Shown: positions 39,055 to 47,951 of the stretch, in pieces
Numbering within the stretch: position 1 is the stretch's first letter
Layout of the letters: each line of letters starts with the position of its first letter
Origin: Cohnella sp. GbtcB17
GTDB lineage: Bacteria; Bacillota; Bacilli; Paenibacillales; Paenibacillaceae
Direction of reading: 5' to 3'
Assembly (NCBI RefSeq): GCF_019091135.1
Contig: NZ_JAGXJW010000006.1
Span: 39,983-103,982, forward strand
DNA: 64,000 bases
Notes under the pieces: generated by a model
Told to the model about the DNA's origin: nothing
Seen by the model: only the letters and a program-made list of their open reading frames with translations
The model's database searches: none
Program-made: the position numbers and the translations under genes

Positions 39055-40148
39055 CGGGGCGGGAAAATACCCGAGAGGTTGATGACGTAGCTTACGCCCG
39101 CCGGCGCGTAGTCCCGCAGATCCGGCAGCGCGAAGGTCGTCTTCCCGTCTCCGCCGTACTGATTGCCGAGCAGCGCAAACAGCGGCGTATTTTGCGCGAT
39201 GGACAGGAGCGAGCCGTCGCAGACGTGGGTGCCGGAAGGGGCGAAGTTGCCCGCGAACAGCCACACTTCTCCGATGTAGCCGGCCGAGCTCCCGCCTTCG
39301 CCTGCCGCTCCGTCGGCGATGAACGGATCGCCGAACTTGGGGCCGGCGGGGCCGGAGGCTCCGGGCGGGCCCTGCGGTCCTTGAGGCCCCTGCGGTCCGG
39401 TTGCACCGGTCGCGCCAGCCGCGCCAACTGGCCCCGGATCGCCATTCGGCCCTTGAGGTCCTGTCGCGCCCGTGGCGCCGGCTGGCCCCGGATCGCCTTT
39501 CACGCCTTGCGGCCCTTGCGGTCCAGTCTCGCCCTTCGCACCTGTGGCGCCGGTTGCGCCTGCAGGACCCGCTTCGCCTTTCGGCCCCTGCGGCCCCTGC
39601 GGTCCGGTCGCGCCTGTGTCGCCGGCTGGCCCCGGATCGCCCTTCGCGCCTTGAGGCCCTTGCGGTCCGGTCGCGCCAGTCGCGCCGGCTGGCCCGGTAT
39701 CGCCTTTCGCGCCCTGCGGCCCTGTTGCGCCCGTTGCCCCAGACGCGCCGGTATCGCCTTTCGCACCTTGCGGTCCGGTCGCACCAGTCGCACCAGTCGC
39801 GCCAGTCGCGCCCGCAGCTCCGGTGGCCCCGGTATCGCCCTTCGGGCCTGCGGGCCCGGCAGCCCCGGTATCGCCCTTCGGGCCTGCGGGCCCGGCAGCC
39901 CCGGTATCGCCCTTATCCCCTTTAGGGCCGACCACATTCCAGGAGATCGCCTTCTCCGTCTTTTTGCACAATCCGCTTTTAGCTGCGATTCGGATTTGCC
40001 CGTCGATTTTGGCGCAGGCATAGATCGTGCTCGTCGCTTTGTTTGCAGCAGTCGAAGCCGCAGCCGCATAGACGCTCGCGCCAGAGAGCAGTAGAACGAG
40101 AATGCCTGCCATGATCAAGATGGCCTTTTTGCTTACATACACCGTCAT
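39051..40148 (-). CDS. Collagen-like protein with C-terminal phage tail-collar domain
   Basis: About 365 residues. The N-terminus has a membrane/signal segment ([20 protein letters not shown]), then a Cys-bearing strand ([31 protein letters not shown]). Residues ~74-271 are about 66 Gly-X-Y triplets rich in [14 protein letters not shown] and KGDTG, a predicted triple helix. The last ~94 residues ([23 protein letters not shown]...[37 protein letters not shown]) are a tail-collar/MdpB-like domain. It may trimerise outside the cell or on the spore. ATG at 40146-40148 touches a GGGGGG; the GTG two codons later has better spacing. The end overlaps the convergent GNAT stop. Confidence 0.85.
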   Translation of the reverse strand: MTVYVSKKAILIMAGILVLLLSGASVYAAAASTAANKATSTIYACAKIDGQIRIAAKSGLCKKTEKAISWNVVGPKGDKGDTGAAGPAGPKGDTGAAGPAGPKGDTGATGAAGATGATGATGATGPQGAKGDTGASGATGATGPQGAKGDTGPAGATGATGPQGPQGAKGDPGPAGDTGATGPQGPQGPKGEAGPAGATGATGAKGETGPQGPQGVKGDPGPAGATGATGPQGPNGDPGPVGAAGATGATGPQGPQGPQGPPGASGPAGPKFGDPFIADGAAGEGGSSAGYIGEVWLFAGNFAPSGTHVCDGSLLSIAQNTPLFALLGNQYGGDGKTTFALPDLRDYAPAGVSYVINLSGIFPPR

Positions 40149-40244
40149 CCCCCCATTGTCCGTACAATGTCCGGTTTCAATAGAATCTATGGAACGCATC
40201 AACCAACTATGCTTCGATCCCGTTTGAAGTACGAAGAGTCTTCG

Positions 40245-40271
40245 GGTCACAAATCCTGTCTCCCGATCGTC
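40245..40271 (+). promoter_or_regulatory. ECF41-type promoter before the FAD oxidoreductase
   Basis: GGTCACA (40245-40251) and CGTC (40268-40271) are separated by 16 nt, matching the published ECF41 target pattern TGTCACA...CGTC except for one base. It lies 34 nt before the oxidoreductase ATG, whose operon encodes an ECF41 sigma factor. Confidence 0.68.
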
Positions 40272-40305
40272 ATGTTGGCATCAGACCGGAGAGGATGGAT
40301 GAAGC

Positions 40306-41625
40306 ATGTCGGAGAAACACGATCAAAAGGAATGGGACGTCATCATCATCGGAGGGGGCATCGCCGGATTGACGGCTTCGATCTACTTGGCGAAGGCGGG
40401 CAGGCGCGTGGTTGTGCTCGACAAAGGCGCGAGCCTCGGCGGCCGGGCGATGTCGAACGAGATCGCGGATTCGCGCGTCAACATGGGAGGACACGCGCTG
40501 TACAAAAGCGCACTTCCGATTCTGCGGGAGGTCGGGGTCGAGCCGGTGGGAGGCACGCCGAAGACGTCGGGCTCGTTCGTGTTCAAGCAAGCGGACGGCC
40601 GGAGCAAGGCGCTTCCGCTCGGGCAGCTCTTGCTCGGCTCGTTCCTGAAGTGGCACGAGAAGACCCAGCTTCTCCGATTCTACGCGAAGCTCCGCAAGAT
40701 CGATACCGCCGCGCTGCAGAAGGTCAGCCTGCAGACTTACCTGGAATCCGAGCTCGGCAGTCCGCGTGTGCGCAGCGCTGTGCTCGCGCTGGTGCGCGTG
40801 GCCACGTATTGCGACGCGCCTCATCTACTGAGCGCCGGCGCCGTCGTCCGGCAGCTCGCTCAGGCCCAGGTGATGTACGTGGACGGCGGCTGGCAGTCCC
40901 TCGTAGACCGGCTGGCCGAACAGGCGCGGCAAGCGGGCGTGTCCTTCCTGACGCGATCGCCGGTCCGGACCATAAGCGGCATCGCCCCGCGCATGACGGT
41001 CGCGCTCAAGGACGGGACGCGGCTGTCGGCGCGTCACGTGATCTCAACCGCCGGGCCTAAGGAGACGCTGGCCATGCTGGACCCCGCGCTGACGCCTGCC
41101 GAATCCGCCCTGTACGAGCGGCTGACCCCGGTCCGGGCGGCATGCCTGGACCTCGTCGCGACCGGCATGCCGCAGTCCAAGACCCGGTTCGTGCTGGGCG
41201 CGGACGAACCCTGGTATTACTCCAACCACTCGGCCGCTTCCGCGCTATCCGACCATCCGGGTCGCGAAGTGATCCACGTCATGAAGTACTTGCCCGTCTC
41301 GGAGGAGACCGATCCCGCGCAGGACGAACGGGAGCTGGAAGGCTTTCTCGACCTCATCCAGCCGGGCTGGCGCGGACATGTCGTGCAGCGCCGCTTCCTG
41401 CCGCGGATGCTCGTATCGCATGCGGTCGTAGAAGCCGCGAGCGGGGGGCTCTCCGGCAGACCGGGACCGGCCGTCGCAGGGAGGCCGGGACTTTTTGTGG
41501 CGGGGGACTGGGTGGGCGATTCGGGCATGCTGCTGAACGCATCTTTGGCGAGCGCGCGGGAGGCGGCCCGATGTATAATTGCCGGTAAGGACACAGTCAA
41601 GGAAGGGATGCATCGTGGAGCTTGA
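40306..41625 (+). CDS. FAD-dependent oxidoreductase (phytoene desaturase/CrtI-like fold)
   Basis: 439 residues. The N-terminal dinucleotide-binding motif VIIIGGGIAGLTASIYLAKAGRRVVVLDKGASLGGRAMS (~12-50) and C-terminal GLFVAGDWVGDSGMLLNASLASAREAA (second FAD motif) define an amine-oxidase/CrtI-like flavoprotein. The middle, with VSLQTYLESELGSPRVRSAVLALVRVATY and ISTAGPKETLAMLDPALTPAE, is diverged. GGAGAGGATGG precedes the ATG. The sigma-factor gene overlaps its end by 11 nt, so the two are one operon, and an ECF41-like promoter lies upstream. ECF41 genes are often paired with oxidoreductases. Substrate unknown; no carotenoid genes adjoin. Confidence 0.88.
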   Translation: MSEKHDQKEWDVIIIGGGIAGLTASIYLAKAGRRVVVLDKGASLGGRAMSNEIADSRVNMGGHALYKSALPILREVGVEPVGGTPKTSGSFVFKQADGRSKALPLGQLLLGSFLKWHEKTQLLRFYAKLRKIDTAALQKVSLQTYLESELGSPRVRSAVLALVRVATYCDAPHLLSAGAVVRQLAQAQVMYVDGGWQSLVDRLAEQARQAGVSFLTRSPVRTISGIAPRMTVALKDGTRLSARHVISTAGPKETLAMLDPALTPAESALYERLTPVRAACLDLVATGMPQSKTRFVLGADEPWYYSNHSAASALSDHPGREVIHVMKYLPVSEETDPAQDERELEGFLDLIQPGWRGHVVQRRFLPRMLVSHAVVEAASGGLSGRPGPAVAGRPGLFVAGDWVGDSGMLLNASLASAREAARCIIAGKDTVKEGMHRGA

Positions 41626-42517
41626 TGCCGCGTACCGGACGTACAGACCGCTGCTTCTATCCCTGGCGTATCGCATGCTGGGCTCGGTCGCACAGGCCGA
41701 AGATCTCGTCCAGGATGCGTTCGTCACGGTTCAGCAGCAGGAATCGGATCGCCGCGAAGGATCGATTCTGAATTTAAAGGCGTATTTGTGTAAAATCGTC
41801 ACCAACCGCTGTCTCGACTACCTGAAATCTGCGCGCCGGAAAAGAGAGGTCTACGTCGGCCCGTGGCTGCCGGAGCCGATCGTCGAAGACTACACGACGG
41901 GCCAAAGCGCCGCCGGGCAGGATCCGCTGCAGACGGTCTTGCTCGAGGATACGATCTCGTACGCCTTCCTCGTTCTGCTCGACCGGCTCACGCCGATCGA
42001 GCGCGCGGTATTTATTCTCCGCGAAGCTTTCGAGTACGACTATCGCGATATTGCCGATGTTGTAGGCAAGACGGAGACGGGCTGCCGCAAGATCTACAGC
42101 CGCCTGAAACGCAAAATACAGGCGGAGCCGACCGCCGAGCCGATCCCCGGCGACAGAGGCGAGCAGCTCGTGCTGCGCTTTCTTCATGCCGCGGCGTCGG
42201 GCGATATGAAAGGGCTGCTCGCAATGCTGGCCGAGGACATCGTGCTGTACAGCGACGGAGGGGGCAAGGTCATGTCCGCGATCAGGCCAATTGCGTCGAG
42301 CCAGCGCGTCCTGGCGTTCATTCAGGGACTGGCATCGAAGAGCGGCGGCTTGGGCGAGGTGCGTCTCGTAAAGATCAACGGGCAGCTCGGCTTCTGGCTG
42401 ACCAGCCCGCTTGAACCTTTTCCGACCCTTGTCAGCCTGGCGTTCAAGGACGACCGCGTCCAGGAGATGTATCTGCTTCGCAATCCCGATAAGCTGCGGC
42501 ATCTGAACTTAGGATAA
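41615..42517 (+). CDS. ECF41-group RNA polymerase sigma factor (SigJ-like) with fused regulatory domain
   Basis: 300 residues. Sigma region 2 (YRPLLLSLAYRMLGSVAQAEDLVQDAFVTVQQ) and region 4 (LTPIERAVFILREAFEYDYRDIADVVGKTETGCRKIYSRLKR) are followed by a SnoaL-like C-terminal domain. The three ECF41 hallmark motifs are present: WLPEP (84-88) in the linker, DGGGK (214-218) and NPDKL (290-294). The C-domain tunes sigma activity in cis, so no anti-sigma gene is needed, and none is seen. GTG at 41615 with AAGGG 7 nt upstream; it overlaps the oxidoreductase gene. It likely activates its own operon at the upstream ECF41-like promoter. Confidence 0.92.
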   Translation: MELDAAYRTYRPLLLSLAYRMLGSVAQAEDLVQDAFVTVQQQESDRREGSILNLKAYLCKIVTNRCLDYLKSARRKREVYVGPWLPEPIVEDYTTGQSAAGQDPLQTVLLEDTISYAFLVLLDRLTPIERAVFILREAFEYDYRDIADVVGKTETGCRKIYSRLKRKIQAEPTAEPIPGDRGEQLVLRFLHAAASGDMKGLLAMLAEDIVLYSDGGGKVMSAIRPIASSQRVLAFIQGLASKSGGLGEVRLVKINGQLGFWLTSPLEPFPTLVSLAFKDDRVQEMYLLRNPDKLRHLNLG

Positions 42518-42534
42518 GCCGCGGCTATACAAGC

Positions 42535-42585
42535 AAATAGAGGCTGTCTCCAAGTCATAGCGGCGACTTGGGACAGCCTCTATTT
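42535..42585 (+). terminator. Long terminator hairpin after the ECF41 gene
   Basis: AATAGAGGCTGTC-CCAAGTC pairs with GACTTGG-ACAGCCTCTATT over ~20 bp around ATAGCGGC, then TTTTAT. The same core hairpin recurs at 53092-53133. Confidence 0.88.
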
Positions 42586-42587
42586 TA

Positions 42588-42655
42588 TGTAATTATATAT
42601 AACATTAATATCCTCAAGCGTTGATATTGATAATATTATGTTATATTATATAACA
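42588..42655. promoter_or_regulatory. AT-rich promoter with two copies of a 17-bp palindrome
   Basis: TGTTATATTATATAACA (42639-42655) is a perfect palindrome about a central T; a 14/17 match, TGTAATTATATATAACA, lies 51 bp upstream (42588-42604). TTGATA (42621-42626) and TATTAT (42644-42649) form a 17-nt-spacer promoter whose -10 lies in the palindrome, so a repressor bound there would block the SLH/beta-lactamase gene. Confidence 0.62.
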
Positions 42656-42692
42656 CAAATTACAAGACAAGCATAAGGGAGCCTGCAGACGA

Positions 42693-44081
42693 ATGATGAC
42701 CAAGAAAACATCGATGATCAAAATCACGCTTTTCGCTTCGCTCCTCACCGCTTCCTTTTTCCCCGGCATCCGGCCGACATCGGCATTCGCGAGTGGAGAG
42801 AGCCCGAATTTAACCGAGATTTCGGGCGTCGTACAACCTATCATCGATGAAGCTTGGAAAGACGGCGTACGCGTATCGGTAGGGATCGAGGATCTGGGCG
42901 GCGCATACGGCAACGACGGCGTGCTGCTCGGCAGAGACGATACCTATAAGCCGGCCAGTACGATCAAGATGGCGCTCGTATCGACGCTTATGCAGCAAGT
43001 GGACGACGGCATTCTGAAGCTGAGCGATACGGTGACCGTCAAACCTACCGATGTGGTAGGCGGAACGGGCTCGCTGCAAAAAGAGACGTTCCCGCAGGAT
43101 GTGACGCTCGACCGTCTGGCCCGGCTCATGATTACGCAATCGGATAATACGGCTACCAACGTGCTCATCGACGTCGTCGGATTGGACAAGGTGCAGGCCT
43201 TGCTGGACAATCTCGACCTGAAGGTTATGCATCTGGGCCGCAAGATGTTCGCGTCCGCTCCGACGCCCGAACAAGATAACTATATCAATGCCAAGGACCT
43301 GGCGACGCTGCTGAAGGACATATACGACGGAACGTTCCTCACTGCCGAGTCCCGCAACCGGATCATCGCCTGGATGGGGGCGCAGGAGGTCAATACGAAG
43401 TTCGGCGCGGCGCTGCCCGAAGCCCCGATCGCCCATAAGACGGGCGAGAATGCCAACGTAACGCACGATGTCGGCTACTTTTTGCTGCCGGGCCGCGAAC
43501 TGGCGATCAGCGTGATGACCGAGGTGACGACCACGGACGACTTCGACGAGGCGCAGGCGATCGGCAACCCCGTCGTGCAGCAGGTCGCCAAGGCCGTCTA
43601 CAATCAAATGCTGGAGGACAACGAAGCGAATGCCGGCAAACCGATGACCAGAGCGGAGTTCACGTCCATGCTCGCCCGCGAGCTGGGACTCAAGATGGCA
43701 GCCGGACAAGGGAAGGCGTTCGCCGATGTCGGAACGGACAGCCCTTACTATGCAGAGATCATGGCGGCCCGCGAAGCGGGAATCGTCAACGGCTTGTCCG
43801 GCAGCAGCTTCGCCGGGGACTCGATTATTTCGAGAGCGGAGATGACGACGATGTTTATCCGCGCTTAAGAGCTCGTGCACGGCAAGACGGACGTCGGCAT
43901 GACGCAGCTGACGTACACGGATCAAGCGCAATTGCCGGGTTGGGCCAAGGAGTCCGTGCTGAAGGCGGCAGCGCTGAAAAAAGAGGTCGGATATGCCGAC
44001 GGCACCTTCCGCCCGCTGGCGAAGGCCAAGTATGCGGACGCCGTCAATGCCGTCTCCGGACTGTGGGTCGCCTCGAAATAA
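42693..44081 (+). pseudogene. SLH-anchored class A beta-lactamase-like serine hydrolase with in-frame TAA
   Basis: The 391-residue first segment has a signal peptide (~1-32), then class A active-site motifs: SxxK in KPASTIKM (Ser ~89), SDN in TQSDNTATN (~150) and KTG in AHKTGENA (~249). Two SLH repeats follow (MTRAEFTSMLARELGL...; FADVGTDSPYYAEIMAAREAGIVNGLSG...). TAA at 43866-43868 falls in FIRA-stop-ELVHGKTDVG, where SLH repeats normally have Tyr (TAC/TAT), and the same frame continues for 71 codons through a third SLH-like repeat (LPGWAKESVLKAAALKKEVGYADGTFRPL). The hydrolase domain is intact, so a shortened product may still work but with fewer wall-binding repeats. Error in assembly is possible. 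Confidence 0.78.
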
Positions 44082-44106
44082 AAACGTCCTGCCGCAGGCG
44101 GACGAC

Positions 44107-44156
44107 AACGTCAAAAAGGCTGCAAGCGCATCGGCGCTTGCGGCCTTTTTGACGTT
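44107..44156. terminator. Terminator after the SLH/beta-lactamase gene
   Basis: AACGTCAAAAAGGCTGCAAGCGC and its near-complement GCGCTTGCGGCCTTTTTGACGTT form a ~22-bp stem with a 4-nt loop; the T-run is inside the right arm and an A-run in the left, so it may act in both directions. Confidence 0.85.
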
Positions 44157-44314
44157 CATGTATTCAACCGGCGAGAGCATGTGCGACGGCCTGCGCAAAA
44201 AGTTATACCTGAACCGTCAAATGCATCGGATTATAAACGGAAAGAGGCGTTGATAAAATGAACTTCCGAGAGACTTTTGAGATTTGAGACTTTGATGCCG
44301 AAGGGGAAGAACGC

Positions 44315-46075
44315 ATGACGATAAGGGCAGAATATCCTCGTCCGCAATACGTAAGAGATGCGTGGATGAGCTTGAACGGCGAGTGGGAATTCCGGATGGA
44401 CGATAAAGATCAAGGATTGACCGAAAAATGGTACGAGAACGGCGAATTCGACCGGCGCATCACGGTCCCTTTCTGCTATCAAAGCCCGCTTAGCGGCATC
44501 GGTGAGACAGAATTCCACGACGTCGTCTGGTATCGCAGGACGGTTACGCTTCCTCCGGAAGCGAAGGGCAAACGGATCGTTCTTCACTTTGGAGCGGTCG
44601 ACTACGAAGCGCAGGTCTGGGTGGACGGTCGCCATGCGATCAGCCATCAGGGCGGCCAGGCTTCCTTCTCCGCCGATATCACCGATGCGCTCGATACTGG
44701 CACCGATACGCATACGATTGTCGTTCGCGCCCAGGACTACTTCGAGGATCTGACACTGCCGCGGGGCAAGCAGTATTGGAAGGAGAAGGGCGAGGTCATG
44801 TGGTTCAGGAACATGACTGGCATCTGGCAATCGGTATGGCTCGAATGGATGCATCCGCTCGCGCTCGAGAAGGTCCGCTTCACGCCGCATCTCGATACGA
44901 ACGAGATCGAGATCGAGACGCGCATTCAAGGACTGGCTGCGAAAGCGCGGGCCGAGCTGTCGGTGCGGATCACGTTTGCGGGTCAATTGATCGCCAAGGA
45001 GACGCTGTGGGCCGGCGAGCTGGAGACGCGGCGAATCCATCTGAAGGACTTCAACGATCACGGCTTCGGACGCTGGTGGTCCCCGGACCGTCCGAACCTG
45101 TACGACGTCGAATTCACGCTTTCCTCGGACGGTATCGTCACGGACCGCGTGACAAGTTACTTCGGAATGCGTAAAGTTTCTATTGAGGGCGGCAAGGTGT
45201 GCCTGAACAATAAGCCGTACCGCATGAAGCTCGTGCTGGATCAGGGCTACTTCCATGACGGCATACTGACCGCGCCGTCGGACGAGGCCATTCGCCGCGA
45301 CGTGGAATTGTGCAAGGAAATGGGATTTAACGGGATGCGCAAGCACCAGATGGTTGCGGACCCGCGTTACTTGTACTGGTGCGACAAGCTTGGCGTCCTC
45401 GTGTGGGGCGAGACGGCGAATGCCTACGCTTATTCCGAGGCCTACGCCTATCGGATGACCCAGGAGTGGGGCGAGATCGTCAGCCGCGATTATAATCATC
45501 CCTGCATCGTCGCTTGGGTGCCGCTTAACGAGAGCTGGGGCGTGCCCGACATCTTGGTCGATCCGAAGCAGCGGCATCATACGATGGCGCTCTATCACTT
45601 CACCAAGTCGATCGATTCGACGAGACTCGTGATCTCGAACGACGGTTGGGAGCACTGCTTGTCCGATCTGTGCACGGTGCACGATTATACGAGAGATCGC
45701 CAGGTTCTTCTCGATCGGTACGCGGATGTCGGGCGGATCCTGAACGACATGCCGGGACGCAAGTTCGTCTATGCACCCGGCTATCAGTACAACGGGGAGC
45801 CGATCATGAACACCGAATTCGGAGGCGTCAATCTGCGAAGCCTGGCAGAGTCTCCCGACGTGACGCCCGCCGCCCGGGACGAGCGGCAATTCCTCGAGCA
45901 ACTGGTGGACGTCATCCATCCGATGGTCGTCTCCGGTCTCGTTCAAGGCTATTGCTATACGCAGCTTACCGATACCGAGACGGAGATCTGCGGACTGCTC
46001 ACTTGGGAGCGCAAGCCCAAGGTCCCGCTCGACCTCATCCGCCGGATCAATGAGGGAGAGATCGTACACTATTAG
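44315..46075 (+). CDS. Glycoside hydrolase family 2 enzyme (beta-galactosidase/glucuronidase-like)
   Basis: 586 residues, no signal peptide, so cytosolic. GH2 order: sugar-binding N-domain (MSLNGEWEFRMDDKDQGL...YRRTVTLPPEAKGKRIVLHFGAVDYEAQVWVDG), Ig-like middle domain, and TIM barrel with the acid/base Glu in AWVPLNESWGVPD (~405) and nucleophile Glu in PIMNTEFGGVN (~501). Barrel start: KVCLNNKPYRMKLVLDQGYFHDGILTAP. Length is short for GH2, lacking extra C-terminal domains, as in many beta-galactosidase-like enzymes of Paenibacillus. AAGGGGAAG precedes the ATG. It leads an operon with the YesM/YesN pair and sugar transporter, likely cleaving the imported oligosaccharide. Confidence 0.9.
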   Translation: MTIRAEYPRPQYVRDAWMSLNGEWEFRMDDKDQGLTEKWYENGEFDRRITVPFCYQSPLSGIGETEFHDVVWYRRTVTLPPEAKGKRIVLHFGAVDYEAQVWVDGRHAISHQGGQASFSADITDALDTGTDTHTIVVRAQDYFEDLTLPRGKQYWKEKGEVMWFRNMTGIWQSVWLEWMHPLALEKVRFTPHLDTNEIEIETRIQGLAAKARAELSVRITFAGQLIAKETLWAGELETRRIHLKDFNDHGFGRWWSPDRPNLYDVEFTLSSDGIVTDRVTSYFGMRKVSIEGGKVCLNNKPYRMKLVLDQGYFHDGILTAPSDEAIRRDVELCKEMGFNGMRKHQMVADPRYLYWCDKLGVLVWGETANAYAYSEAYAYRMTQEWGEIVSRDYNHPCIVAWVPLNESWGVPDILVDPKQRHHTMALYHFTKSIDSTRLVISNDGWEHCLSDLCTVHDYTRDRQVLLDRYADVGRILNDMPGRKFVYAPGYQYNGEPIMNTEFGGVNLRSLAESPDVTPAARDERQFLEQLVDVIHPMVVSGLVQGYCYTQLTDTETEICGLLTWERKPKVPLDLIRRINEGEIVHY

Positions 46076-46095
46076 ACTTCTGGGGGATGCCGCCC

Positions 46096-47946
46096 ATGCT
46101 GCGCCGACTCGTGAACGCCTTTTTTCAACATCAGATCCGCTTCCTGCGGCGCTTCACGGTCAGGCGCAGGCTCTTCGTGACCTTTCTGTTGATCTCCATT
46201 GCACCGCTTGCGATCGTAGCAACGGTGTCTTTTTATTACTCCTACAAGGACGCGCAGCAGAAAATCGAATCCTTCTCGATGCAGATCATCCATCAGGTGG
46301 AGATCAATGCGAACGCGATCGTCTCCGATTATGAGGCGCTGCTGCAGACGATCGTAAACGAGGATGTCGTGCAGACGGACATGAAGGGCGCCGACAAGCT
46401 CGACAAGCTCGGACAGTACAGCCTGGACGACGAGATCAAGCGGACGCTTAATGTGAAAATGAGGAGCAACCTTGCGGTATCGGGGATGACCGTCGCCCTG
46501 CTTAACGACAAATACAGCATGTTCGTCGGCAATCGCATGATGCCGCCTGCGTACAGCGGCACCCGCCTTTATCGGGAGACGCTCGGCCGCGCCGATGGGG
46601 GCATCACATGGGAGGCGCCTCATCTGAACGAAGTGAAAGGTTTCTTTCAGACGGGCGAAAAGGTGCTGACGCTGTCCGTCCCGATCAAGGACCGCTGGCG
46701 CGGCACGAACTTCGGGCTGGCCGCGCTCGCCGTGAAGCCCAGTGCATTCCATCCCATCCTGTCCAATCTCGGGGAAGCGGAGCAGGGACAAGTCTGGATC
46801 ATCGACGAATCCGGCACGGTGATCTATAGCGAAGACGAAGCCCAGTGGGGGGAACCGCTGAACGATTCGAAGCTGATCTCCGCCATCGCGGACCGGGACT
46901 CGGGCAGCGGCCATTTCGACTATAAAGCCGGCGACGGACGCAAGTATCTGATGTCCTTCACCCGAATGAAGCATACCGGCTGGACGGTGGTCAACCAGAT
47001 TCCCTATGACTATCTCATGCACAGCACAAAAAAAATATTGACCTTCACGATCGTCATCGCGGTTTTTTTCATGCTGCTGTCCGGTTATGTCGCCATGCTG
47101 GTGTTTAGCAGCATCTTCAGCGGGATTTACAGACTGATGAGCTCGATGCGTAATTTGGAAAAAGGGGACTTCAAGCTAACCAACGTCCAGCATGCCGGGA
47201 AGGACGAAATTCAGCGGCTGACTTCGACTTACGACAGGATGGTGGACCGGTTGAACGACCTGATCAATGAGCTGTACCGGGAGCGGGTCGTGAAGCAGGA
47301 GATGCAGATCAAGGCGCTTAAAGCGCAGATCAACCCTCACTTCCTGTACAACACGCTGGAGACGATCTCCAGTCTGGCCAAAATTCACGGCGTGCGCGAC
47401 ATCAGCAAGATGACGTCGTCGCTCTCTTACATTTTTCGCTACAGCATCACGGGGGAAGAGGACGTTGTTCCCCTTCGGGACGAGATTCGCAGCGTGGAGC
47501 ACTATTTGCGCATCATCCAGATCCGGTACGGCGACCGCATGTCGTTCGAGATTGAAGTGCCGCCTGCGCTCCAGAACTGCAAGGTGCTGAAGCTGATTCT
47601 GCAGCCGCTCGTGGAAAACGCGATCCGGCACGGCATTGAGCCGAAGACGGTTCCCGGCACAGTAAAGGTGACCGCGGTCGGGGAGGGGGATCTGCTGCGG
47701 CTTGTCGTTCAGGACGACGGGGTGGGGATCGATACCGACCGGCTGATGGAGCTGAGCGGGCTGCTGTCGACCGAGATGGACGCCCCGCGCGTCCCGTCGT
47801 CGCGAGGCATCGGCCTGCTCAACGTGAAGGACCGGTTATGGCTCGCATACCGGGACGAAGCGGCTATGCGGCTGTCCAGCTCGCCGGGCAAGGGAACGAC
47901 GATCGAGCTGACGCTGCCGCTGGAGATGGGGGAGGAAGGAGCGTGA
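46096..47946 (+). CDS. YesM-type membrane sensor histidine kinase
   Basis: 616 residues. TM1 (RRLFVTFLLISIAPLAIVATVSFYY), an extracellular dCache-like sensor (~45-310), TM2 (ILTFTIVIAVFFMLLSGYVAMLVF), HAMP (MRNLEKGDFKLTNVQHAGKDEIQRLTSTYDRMVDRL), His_kinase region with phospho-acceptor His in KAQINPHFLYNTLETIS (~415), and HATPase with LILQPLVENAIRHGIEPK and DDGVGID...RGIGLLNVKDRL. ATG at 46096 has GGGGGA 10 nt upstream; ATG at 46087 abuts it. It overlaps its response-regulator gene and lies beside GH2 and ABC genes, so sensing of an extracellular carbohydrate is probable. Confidence 0.93.
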   Translation: MLRRLVNAFFQHQIRFLRRFTVRRRLFVTFLLISIAPLAIVATVSFYYSYKDAQQKIESFSMQIIHQVEINANAIVSDYEALLQTIVNEDVVQTDMKGADKLDKLGQYSLDDEIKRTLNVKMRSNLAVSGMTVALLNDKYSMFVGNRMMPPAYSGTRLYRETLGRADGGITWEAPHLNEVKGFFQTGEKVLTLSVPIKDRWRGTNFGLAALAVKPSAFHPILSNLGEAEQGQVWIIDESGTVIYSEDEAQWGEPLNDSKLISAIADRDSGSGHFDYKAGDGRKYLMSFTRMKHTGWTVVNQIPYDYLMHSTKKILTFTIVIAVFFMLLSGYVAMLVFSSIFSGIYRLMSSMRNLEKGDFKLTNVQHAGKDEIQRLTSTYDRMVDRLNDLINELYRERVVKQEMQIKALKAQINPHFLYNTLETISSLAKIHGVRDISKMTSSLSYIFRYSITGEEDVVPLRDEIRSVEHYLRIIQIRYGDRMSFEIEVPPALQNCKVLKLILQPLVENAIRHGIEPKTVPGTVKVTAVGEGDLLRLVVQDDGVGIDTDRLMELSGLLSTEMDAPRVPSSRGIGLLNVKDRLWLAYRDEAAMRLSSSPGKGTTIELTLPLEMGEEGA

Positions 47947-47951
47947 AGCCG

